Source: Rhizobium sp. ASV20 (lineage in GTDB: Bacteria > Pseudomonadota > Alphaproteobacteria > Rhizobiales > Rhizobiaceae). From it: a stretch of DNA of 50,297 bases. A program made the translations under genes and the position numbers. Shown here one piece after another: positions 44,155 to 50,297 of the stretch (its first letter is position 1; each line of letters opens with the position of its first letter). The notes under the pieces are model-generated. The model worked only from the letters and a program-made list of their open reading frames with translations, made no database searches and was not told where the DNA came from. Location: positions 1 to 50,297 of the forward strand of contig NZ_JAELTU010000037.1 in the NCBI RefSeq assembly GCF_016429015.1, in the 5' to 3' direction.

Positions 44155-45045
44155 CTAGCCCCGATTTTGCAGATGGCTGATCAGGGCTCGCAGCTTCGGC
44201 GCCATGTGACGACGGCTCGGATAGTAGAGGTAGAAGCCGGAAAAGTGTGGGCTGAAGCTTTCGAGAACAGCCACAAGCTCACCCCGTTCGATGTATGGAC
44301 GAAAACTTTCCTCCATACCAAAGGTGATCCCTGCGCCGGCCACGGCGAGTTTGGTCATCAACGCCATGTCGTTCGTGGTGATCTCCGGCGCAACGGCAAC
44401 GCTGTACTCCTTGCCATCCTCCGAAAATTCCCAGCGATATGGCGCGACCTTGGGCGCGGGACGCCAGCCGATGCAGCGATGGGTGACGAGCTCCTGTGGA
44501 TGGGCAGGTGCGCCGACACGTTGCAGATATAGCGGCGAACAAACGGCCAGCTGCCGCTCGTCGCCAGCAACGGGGACGGCAATCATGTCCTGCTCAATCA
44601 CTTCGCCGAGCCGGACGCCTGCATCATAGCCCTCGGCAACGATGTCGAACTCTTCATCCGTCACCGTGATATCGAGCTGAACCTCCGGATTGGCCTCAGT
44701 AAAGCCTGCAAGGAAAGGGCCGGATAGAAATCGCTCGGCAATGGATGAAACGGCGAGACGCAACTGACCGCGCGGCGGCCCGCGCAAGTTTCCGGCGACT
44801 TCCGTTGCCGCGCGCATTTCCGCAATCGCGGGCGCGATGTCGCCGAAAAGTCTTTCGCCCGCCTCAGTAAGACTTACGCTGCGGGTTGTGCGCAGTATCA
44901 GCGCGATGCCGAGCGTCTCCTCCAGCCGCCTGATCGTCTGGCTGACTGCAGATCTTGTGATGCCCATGCGTTCTGCCGCCGCACGAAAACTTCTTTCCTC
45001 AGCGACGAGCGCAAATACCGCAAGCATATTGAGATCCGGCTGCAT
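44155..45045 (-). CDS. LysR-family regulator divergent from an SDR gene
   Basis: A 296-residue LysR-type regulator. The DNA-binding domain is MLAVFALVAEERSFRAAAERMGITRSAVSQTIRRLEETLG at residues 7-46. The effector domain follows (GQLRLAVSSIAERFLSGPFLAGF near residue 92). It belongs to the group of LysR proteins that sit next to short-chain dehydrogenases. The SDR gene begins 112 bp away in the other direction; a palindrome lies between. Autorepression and SDR activation are typical but inferred. Confidence 0.92.
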   Translation of the reverse strand: MQPDLNMLAVFALVAEERSFRAAAERMGITRSAVSQTIRRLEETLGIALILRTTRSVSLTEAGERLFGDIAPAIAEMRAATEVAGNLRGPPRGQLRLAVSSIAERFLSGPFLAGFTEANPEVQLDITVTDEEFDIVAEGYDAGVRLGEVIEQDMIAVPVAGDERQLAVCSPLYLQRVGAPAHPQELVTHRCIGWRPAPKVAPYRWEFSEDGKEYSVAVAPEITTNDMALMTKLAVAGAGITFGMEESFRPYIERGELVAVLESFSPHFSGFYLYYPSRRHMAPKLRALISHLQNRG

Positions 45046-45120
45046 TGGTTATTTCAGCTTTCCATTGAGGTAACGAATGGTCGTCTTATCACAACAATGA
45101 GGCGGATCTACCTTCCTGAC

Positions 45121-45136
45121 AACTGCCACGGCAGTT
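45121..45136. promoter_or_regulatory. Palindrome in the LysR-SDR gap
   Basis: AACTGCC and GGCAGTT, separated by AC, form a perfect 16-base inverted repeat 22 bp before the SDR gene. It is a plausible LysR binding site. Confidence 0.45.
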
Positions 45137-45157
45137 CGAACAACAATCAGGAAGGAA

Positions 45158-45889
45158 ATGAGTATGTCCCTCAACAAAGTCGTCCTCGTTACCGGCGCTT
45201 CAAGCGGCATCGGTGCCGGTATTGCCCGGGAACTCGGCAGGGCCGGAGCCAAGCTTATGCTCGGCGCACGACGTACAGATCGTATCGAAGCGCTGGCAAC
45301 CGAGATCCGTGAAAACGGCGGAGAGGCTGCAACGCAGCGCCTTGATGTGACCGACCGTCTGGATGTCGCAGCCTTTGCCGAGGCGGCGCGACGAAGCTTC
45401 GGTCGCGTCGACGTGATCGTCAACAATGCCGGTGTCATGCCGTTGTCGCTGATGGCGTCCTTGAAGGTCGAGGAATGGGACCGGATGGTCGATGTCAACA
45501 TCAAGGGCGTGCTCTACGGCATCGCCGCTGTCTTGCCTGAGATGACGGCCAGAGCTTCCGGCCATATCATCAACATCGCGTCCATCGGCGCGCTCTCCGT
45601 GTCGCCCACGGCTGCCGTCTATTGCGCCACCAAATATGCGGTGCGCGCCATCTCGGATGGCTTACGGCAGGAGAATGAAAATATTCGCGTTACCTGCATT
45701 CACCCCGGCGTGGTCGAAAGCGAGCTTGCCGACACGATCACCGATCCAGCCGCTGAGGAGATGATGAAGACCTATCGCTCCATCGCTCTCCAGCCCGACG
45801 CAATCGGACGAGCGGTGCGCTACGCGATCGAGCAGCCGAACGATGTTGATGTCAACGAGATCGTCATTCGCCCGACGCGTACGCGATGA
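45158..45889 (+). CDS. Short-chain dehydrogenase/reductase
   Basis: A 243-residue classical SDR. The dinucleotide motif TGASSGIGAGIARELG is near residue 12, NNAGVMPLS near 89, the catalytic Ser in INIASIGALS and the Tyr-x-x-x-Lys in YCATKYA near residue 156. It uses NAD(P)H to reduce or oxidise an unknown carbonyl or alcohol substrate. The ATG at 45158 or the one two codons later could start; AGGA-type sites fit both. It overlaps the next gene by four bases, so it is co-translated with the Atu4866-type protein. LysR at 44155 is the probable regulator. Confidence 0.92.
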   Translation: MSMSLNKVVLVTGASSGIGAGIARELGRAGAKLMLGARRTDRIEALATEIRENGGEAATQRLDVTDRLDVAAFAEAARRSFGRVDVIVNNAGVMPLSLMASLKVEEWDRMVDVNIKGVLYGIAAVLPEMTARASGHIINIASIGALSVSPTAAVYCATKYAVRAISDGLRQENENIRVTCIHPGVVESELADTITDPAAEEMMKTYRSIALQPDAIGRAVRYAIEQPNDVDVNEIVIRPTRTR

Positions 45890-46260
45890 GGCGGAGGCAG
45901 CGACGAGCTGTCGCTTGGTTTGCTGTCAGCACCGGGATTCTGGCCTGCACGGCTATCGGATCACCTATAGAGAAAGGTCACGCAGAAATGAGCGTCGAAC
46001 GAAATTCGGATAAACAAACGCCGGGGAGCCTCCCCTATGTCGGAATGTGGGTTACCGCCGATGGCTATATCCGTCACAACCTGCTTGCGAATGATCGCTA
46101 TGACGAGGCGCGCGGTAAGCGGGAGAGCGCCTATCAAGGGCGCTACGCAGTCCGGGGCAATCACATCGACTATTGGGACGACACCGGCTTCACGGCCGAA
46201 GGAACATTCATCGATGACGTCCTCCATCATGCAGGCATGATCCTTTACCGGCAGACGTAA
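45886..46260 (+). CDS. Atu4866-type exported protein
   Basis: A 124-residue protein. The first 33 residues are a basic then hydrophobic leader (AWFAVSTGILACTAIG), a likely signal peptide. The rest carries the Atu4866 domain, including PYVGMWVTADGYIRHNLLANDRYDEARG and YAVRGNHIDYWDDTGFTAEGTFIDD. The domain has a small lipocalin-like beta-barrel in its namesake from Agrobacterium, and its function is unknown. It starts within the SDR stop codon (ATGA overlap), so the two are made together. Many relatives lack the signal sequence. A role in handling the SDR's substrate is speculative. Confidence 0.82.
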   Translation: MRRRQRRAVAWFAVSTGILACTAIGSPIEKGHAEMSVERNSDKQTPGSLPYVGMWVTADGYIRHNLLANDRYDEARGKRESAYQGRYAVRGNHIDYWDDTGFTAEGTFIDDVLHHAGMILYRQT

Positions 46261-46341
46261 AAATAGGGCAGCCGCCCGCCCGGCCTCCAAGCTGAGCGTC
46301 CGGCTGCCGTCCGAACCTGACAGAAGAAAAGCGACGGGGCA

Positions 46342-46368
46342 TGTCACAGATGGATCCTCTGGCTTGTC
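46342..46368 (+). promoter_or_regulatory. ECF41-type promoter
   Basis: TGTCACA (46342-46348), 16 bases, then TGTC (46365-46368). The published ECF41 target consensus is TGTCACA-N16-CGTC, so only one base differs. It lies 36 bases before the flavoprotein ATG, and the sigma factor gene of this class is in the same operon, as in autoregulated ECF41 systems. Confidence 0.75.
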
Positions 46369-46404
46369 TTATCCTTCGCAACGCCATTTTCGAAGGAGAC
46401 AACA

Positions 46405-47031
46405 ATGGTCCGACAACGCATCGCAATCGTCTATCACACGGGTTATGGACACACCGGCCGCCAGGCAGAAGCCGTCGCTGCAGGGGTCGAGCAGGCTGAC
46501 GGTGTCGAAGCCATGCTGTTATCGGTGGACAAGGTGGAGCGGCATTGGGACGATCTTCATACAGCCGAAGCCATCATTTTCGGCTCGCCGACCTATATGG
46601 GCACCGTGTCGGCTTCGTTTAAGGAGTTTCAGGAAAAGACGTCGAGCGCAGTCCTCTCAAAAGGCTTTCTTTGGAAGGACAAGATCGCTGCCGGCTTCAC
46701 CACCTCCGGGTCACGGTCCGGCGACAAGCTTTCGACACTCATCCAGCTGGCCATTTTTGCCGCGCAGCATGGAATGCACTGGGTCGGCCTGGACCTGCCG
46801 CCGGCGAACTGCTCGTCAACAGGTTCGGAAGCAGATATGAACCGGCTAGGCTTCTGGCTCGGCGCGGGTGCCCAGGCGAATGTCGATGAAGGCCCGCAGA
46901 CTGCGCCGCCCGAATCCGATCTTGCTACGGCACGTTATCTGGGAAGACGCGTCGCGCTGACGACGCTACAATTCGTTCGCGGCCGCCAAGCCGTTACCGC
47001 CGATTCTCAATACGCTCTCGCGACCCAATGA
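46405..47031 (+). CDS. WrbA-like flavodoxin-family protein
   Basis: A 208-residue flavodoxin-fold protein resembling WrbA-type NAD(P)H:quinone oxidoreductases. The FMN phosphate loop is HTGYGHTGRQAEAVAAG near residue 11, the second FMN loop IIFGSPTYMGTVSASFKEFQE near residue 58, and the third FTTSGSRSGDKLSTL near 98. A two-electron quinone reductase role against oxidative cycling is likely by family. AAGGAG precedes the ATG at 46405. The stop overlaps the sigma-factor start by four bases, so both are co-translated. It occupies the place of the redox partner (usually a COE protein) in ECF41 loci. Confidence 0.9.
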   Translation: MVRQRIAIVYHTGYGHTGRQAEAVAAGVEQADGVEAMLLSVDKVERHWDDLHTAEAIIFGSPTYMGTVSASFKEFQEKTSSAVLSKGFLWKDKIAAGFTTSGSRSGDKLSTLIQLAIFAAQHGMHWVGLDLPPANCSSTGSEADMNRLGFWLGAGAQANVDEGPQTAPPESDLATARYLGRRVALTTLQFVRGRQAVTADSQYALATQ

Positions 47032-47900
47032 TCGAAACACACGCCGATCCGACCTTCTCAGAGCTGCGTCCGCGCCTTGTCCGGCTTGCCTACCGGATGC
47101 TCGGATCGGTGGCGGATGCAGAAGATATTGTGCAGGAATCCTGGTTGCGCTGGCTTGCGACCGATCATGCTTCGGTTCGCGAGCCAACCGCGTTCCTGCG
47201 CACCATCGTCACCAGGCTTTGCCTGAACGAACTGAAATCGGCCCGACGCCGGCGCGAGACCTATGTTGGACCCTGGCTGCCCGAGCCGATCTTCGATCCG
47301 CAGGACGATGATGCTGCAGATGATGTGACACTGCCGTTGATGTTTGCGCTGGAACGCTTGTCGCCGCTGGAGCGGGCTGCCTTTCTGCTGCATGACGTCT
47401 TCGGCATGGATTTCGAGGAGGTAGCGCTGGCAATCGATCGCGAAGCAGCTGCCTGTCGCAAGCTGGCGAGCCGGGCGAGGGCACATATCGTCGATGCCCG
47501 TCCTCGTTTTGCGATCGGACGGGAGCAGGGGCTCAAATTCGCAGCGGCTTTCTTTACCGCATCGCGCACCGGCGATATGGCCGCGCTTCGCACCATGCTC
47601 TCGGAGGAGGTCGTCGCCTATGCGGATGGAGGCGGCAAGGTGCCGGCGTCGCGGCAGCCGCTCATAGGGCTCGACGCCGTCATGCGGCGTCATGAACAGA
47701 TGGCGCGTGGCTTCCGAGCGCAGCCATCGCAACTCATTCGCTATGCCCTCATCGACGGCCTGCCGGGCTTCGTAACGATGGAAGGCGGCAATGTCGTGCA
47801 GACGACGGCGTTGCATATCGAGGAGGAAAGGGTTGTTGCCATTTACTGCACCCGCAATCCCGACAAGCTGCGCCACATAGCAGGCACGTCGGCGCATTGA
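47028..47900 (+). CDS. ECF41-group sigma factor (SigJ-like)
   Basis: A 290-residue ECF sigma factor with an unusually long C-terminus. Region 2 is near residues 12-78 (AYRMLGSVADAEDIVQESWLRWL), region 4 near 105-160 (LSPLERAAFLLHDVFGMDFEEVA). Residues 170-285 form a SnoaL/NTF2-like domain. All three ECF41 signature motifs are seen: WLPEP at 83-87 in the linker, DGGGK at 200-204 and NPDKL at 277-281. In this group the C-terminal domain, not a separate anti-sigma factor, controls activity. It follows the flavoprotein with a four-base overlap and likely drives its own promoter at 46342. Confidence 0.95.
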   Translation: MIETHADPTFSELRPRLVRLAYRMLGSVADAEDIVQESWLRWLATDHASVREPTAFLRTIVTRLCLNELKSARRRRETYVGPWLPEPIFDPQDDDAADDVTLPLMFALERLSPLERAAFLLHDVFGMDFEEVALAIDREAAACRKLASRARAHIVDARPRFAIGREQGLKFAAAFFTASRTGDMAALRTMLSEEVVAYADGGGKVPASRQPLIGLDAVMRRHEQMARGFRAQPSQLIRYALIDGLPGFVTMEGGNVVQTTALHIEEERVVAIYCTRNPDKLRHIAGTSAH

Positions 47901-47979
47901 TCGTTGACGCGATGAGGGGTGGGATGCGAGATCACGTTTCCGCCGACGTCGTAAATGCATCCACCTGAAAGGACTAGCC

Positions 47980-48483
47980 ATGCAGCGCTTCAGCATACGT
48001 CGCCTGGAGCGTGGCGATGCCGCCGCGTTTGGCGACATCCGTCTTGAAGGCCTGTCTCGCCACCCTGAAGCTTTCGGCGCCTCCTATGAGGACGAGATCC
48101 TGTATACCGAGACGCAGGTTGCCGATCGGATTGCAAACAATATCATCTTTGGCGGCTTCGCCGATGACGGCGCGCTCTTGGGCGTCATCGGCGTTGGCAG
48201 ATCCGGCGCCGCGAAACTGCGGCACATTACGTCGATCTGGGGAATGTATGTCCGGCCGGAAGCGCGAGGAACCGGGCTTTCGCGCCTTTTGATGAGCGCC
48301 GCCATCGGTGAGGCGAAAAACATGTGTCGTTCGGTACGCCTCAGCGTTGTTTCATCCAACAAGGCGGCTATCCGCCTCTACCAATCCTTCGGCTTCAAGG
48401 CGTGGGCTACGGATACCGAAGCGCTAAGGATCGGCGATACCTATCACGACGAAATATTGATGCGTCTCGATACGGGCGGCTGA
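47980..48483 (+). CDS. GNAT-family N-acetyltransferase
   Basis: A 167-residue GNAT acetyltransferase, starting MQRFSIRRLERGDAAAFGDIRLEGLSRHPEAFGASYEDE. The acetyl-CoA site is WGMYVRPEARGTGLSRLLM near residue 86 (RGTGLS as the Q/RxxGxG/A loop), followed by the late IRLYQSFGFKAWATD. The acceptor is unknown. It lies 80 bp after the sigma factor gene and may be partly co-transcribed, but no ECF41 promoter precedes it. Confidence 0.88.
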   Translation: MQRFSIRRLERGDAAAFGDIRLEGLSRHPEAFGASYEDEILYTETQVADRIANNIIFGGFADDGALLGVIGVGRSGAAKLRHITSIWGMYVRPEARGTGLSRLLMSAAIGEAKNMCRSVRLSVVSSNKAAIRLYQSFGFKAWATDTEALRIGDTYHDEILMRLDTGG

Positions 48484-48804
48484 AAGACTGTTCCATTCCT
48501 TGCGGGCAGTATTTGGACAACAGCAAGAATTCATCCTCAACTGTCCCATGTTCGGACCGTAGCAGTGATCGGGAGACACCAGCGCCGCACTATTCTGTGC
48601 GGGTTGCCGGATCGATCGAATTTTACTCGGCATTAACCACGATCTTCAGAATTTCCTCAGTGCGCTCAATTTGCATCGCAAAATCGCCAAACTCCAATCA
48701 TGATTAAAGTACCGTTAGGTGATTGAGGCGTAGCAGGATACCGGAACGAGGGAAGTACCGGTCAGCAGACCTCCGTCAAAGTAATGAGTAGCGGCGTGGG
48801 ACAG
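48484..48804 (+). other. Non-coding gap before the rlpA gene
   Basis: About 320 bases without a supported gene. It contains a short hairpin CCGCAC/GTGCGG (48585-48602). A CtrA-like TTAA-N7-TTAG box is at 48704-48718, one base off the TTAA-N7-TTAA consensus, about 90-100 bp before the start, so cell-cycle control of rlpA is possible. No RNA gene is seen. Confidence 0.4.
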
Positions 48805-49977
48805 ATGAAATTCGAAAATCGTGCGATGACATACGCAACGGGTATGCGTTGGTTTGCTCTCTCACTGATGTGCGCAACCATCACGGCCTGCGGGACAACT
48901 CAGAAAGTCGCTCCCAAGCGCCAGCACGGCAAGGAATATTTCTCCGAGAAGGAATATGGGGTCAAGGCCAGCCCCCGCGTCGTCAACAACGGTCCGGTGC
49001 CGAAGGGTGGCGGTCGGTTCATGGTCGGCAATCCCTACCAGGTGAAGGGCAAGTGGTACTATCCCAAGGAAGATTTCGGCTATAACAAGGTCGGCATCGC
49101 ATCCTGGTACGGCTCGGCCTTTCACGGCCGTCTGACCGCAAATGGCGAAGTCTACGATCAGCAGTCGCTGACGGCAGCGCATCCGACTTTCCCGCTACCC
49201 AGCTATGCACGCGTTACGAATGTCGAGACCGGTTCGTCCATTATCGTTCGCGTCAACGATCGCGGTCCGTACCATCCCGGCCGCATCATCGACCTTTCCA
49301 ACAAGACGGCGCAGATGCTCGACCTGCAGCACAGCGGCACGGGCGACGTGCGCGTGCAGTATGTCGGCCGCGCCCGCATGGACGGTCATGACGATCCCTA
49401 TCTGATGGCCTCCTACATCCCGAAGGGTTCGCGCCTGCCTGGAATCAATCCTGGCGGACAAATCGCAAGCGGCGTCATGGTGGCATCCGCTGGCCGGATG
49501 ACTGCCGATCAGTTGCCTGATTCCTATACGCCGACACCGACGCGCCCCAGCCGGTCGGTACGTAGTTTCGAGGCGACGCCAGCGATGGCTCCCATTCCGC
49601 GCCAGTCGCCCTATTCGGCAACGGCCTTCGCCGACGCTCCAAAAACGACCGCCAGCAGCGACAAGCGCAACAACCCGCCGCCGATGACCTGGAACGGCGG
49701 CCCGATGCCGACAGCCGAATCTGCCGAGCCGGTCATGGTTGTTCTGCCGCAGATCGGACCGATCCCCTATGAGCGGCCGGGGTCCTCGCACCGTATGGCA
49801 AGCCTTGGCGATCAATCGCTCGGCTCTACGGTTGCCGCCTATCAGAATGCTCCGGTCAAGACAGTCTATGTCAACCTGGCTTTCGATGCCGTCATGGTCC
49901 GCAACGACGGTCTGACGCAGGAATCGATCCTCTCGGCTTATCGTCGCCAACATCAGGGCACGACGCAGACCGATTGA
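48805..49977 (+). CDS. rlpA: RlpA-family septal ring lytic transglycosylase-like lipoprotein
   Basis: A 390-residue RlpA-family protein. A lipobox ITAC sits about 30 residues from the start, so it should be an outer-membrane lipoprotein. The double-psi beta-barrel is at about 95-175: GIASWYGSAFHGRLTANGEVYD, then PSYARVTNVETGSSIIVRVNDRGPYHPGRIIDLS, with the active-site Asp in NDRGP. RlpA enzymes cut glycan strands lacking stem peptides at the division septum. The remainder is a Pro/Thr/Ser-rich spacer and a 50-residue C-terminal segment, without a clear SPOR domain. In-frame ATGs at 48784, 48826 and 48844 are all possible; the last still keeps the lipobox. Confidence 0.88.
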   Translation: MKFENRAMTYATGMRWFALSLMCATITACGTTQKVAPKRQHGKEYFSEKEYGVKASPRVVNNGPVPKGGGRFMVGNPYQVKGKWYYPKEDFGYNKVGIASWYGSAFHGRLTANGEVYDQQSLTAAHPTFPLPSYARVTNVETGSSIIVRVNDRGPYHPGRIIDLSNKTAQMLDLQHSGTGDVRVQYVGRARMDGHDDPYLMASYIPKGSRLPGINPGGQIASGVMVASAGRMTADQLPDSYTPTPTRPSRSVRSFEATPAMAPIPRQSPYSATAFADAPKTTASSDKRNNPPPMTWNGGPMPTAESAEPVMVVLPQIGPIPYERPGSSHRMASLGDQSLGSTVAAYQNAPVKTVYVNLAFDAVMVRNDGLTQESILSAYRRQHQGTTQTD

Positions 49978-50047
49978 TCGGCGTCATTGCCTGAATCTTC
50001 ACCTATCACTAAAATAATCGTGCCGGTGATCGGATTGAGGGGACGGT

Positions 50048-50297
50048 ATGCCAAAGCGCTTGATTCTTTTGTTCCTCTTTCTCCTCGGCAGTGCGACCGC
50101 CGAGGCGCAACCAGCCGTTCCGGGCGCCTTCGATACGAAAGCGACGCAAGCCTTCATGATCGAAGGCTCGACCGGCACGATCCTGCTGGCGAAAAGCGAG
50201 GATCAACCGATCTCGCCGGCCTCGCTTGCGAAACTCATGACGCTGGACGTCATCTACGATGCAGTCGGGCGAGGAGAGATTTCGCTCGATACGGAGT
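50048..50297 (+). CDS. D-alanyl-D-alanine carboxypeptidase (5' part)
   Basis: Only the first 83 codons are in the window and the reading frame is open to the edge. A signal peptide MPKRLILLFLFLLGSATAEA is followed by QAFMIEGSTGTILLAKSEDQP and then SPASLAKLMT, which holds the Ser-x-x-Lys (SLAK) nucleophile of penicillin-binding protein 5-like enzymes. It trims pentapeptide side chains of peptidoglycan in the periplasm. The ATG at 50048 has GAGGGG upstream. It lies 70 bp after rlpA, a neighbour also acting on the cell wall, and this rlpA-dac order recurs in alphaproteobacteria. Confidence 0.92.
   Translation, partial: MPKRLILLFLFLLGSATAEAQPAVPGAFDTKATQAFMIEGSTGTILLAKSEDQPISPASLAKLMTLDVIYDAVGRGEISLDTE

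Overview
The window is about 50 kb of chromosome from a member of the Rhizobiaceae, most likely the genus Rhizobium. Supporting signs are the GC-rich codon use, alphaproteobacterial families (DUF2336, Atu4866-type protein, FtrA regulator, long-tailed SecG), the trpD-trpC-moaC-moeA order, an EcfG-type stress promoter, and an intergenic repeat common in rhizobia. I cannot name the species. No phage, transposase, CRISPR array, rRNA or broken gene was seen. The only RNA gene supported is a tRNA-Ser(UGA).

Positions 1-20,993 are mostly housekeeping: a CBS protein, a patatin-like phospholipase, hisI, folE, an IscU-like scaffold, yidD, a DUF1697 protein, thrS, an acyltransferase, an exported repeat protein, two flavoenzymes, a DUF2336 protein, an acetyltransferase, an AI-2E-type permease, a phytase-like exported protein, parE, an exported hydrolase, tpiA, secG and pyrG. 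Positions 21,053-29,086 are accessory metabolism with local regulators: ftrA facing a rhodanese, a Ni/Co transporter, a LysE exporter facing its LysR, two divergent citrate-synthase paralogues (one fused to a DNA-binding domain), a VOC protein and a TehA/SLAC1 channel.

Positions 29,390-36,456 hold gnd, then the minus-strand run ppiD-like, trpD, trpC, moaC, moeA, and a small DUF883 membrane protein behind an EcfG-type promoter. Positions 36,770-43,947 hold two drug-efflux cassettes (marR-emrA-emrB; tetR facing a quinone oxidoreductase and a Tet-type pump). The tRNA-Ser and a 3-methyladenine DNA glycosylase lie between them.

Positions 44,155-48,483 form a redox/stress block: LysR facing an SDR plus Atu4866-type pair, then a WrbA-like flavoprotein co-transcribed with an ECF41 sigma factor behind a close match to the ECF41 promoter, then an acetyltransferase. 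The window ends with an RlpA-family lipoprotein and the 5' part of a D,D-carboxypeptidase gene.

The most interesting points are the self-contained ECF41-flavoprotein unit, the divergent citrate-synthase pair with differing active-site residues and shared palindromes, the three-copy 11-bp iteron ahead of the emr operon, the EcfG promoter of the DUF883 gene, and the IscU-like protein lacking the third cluster-ligand cysteine.
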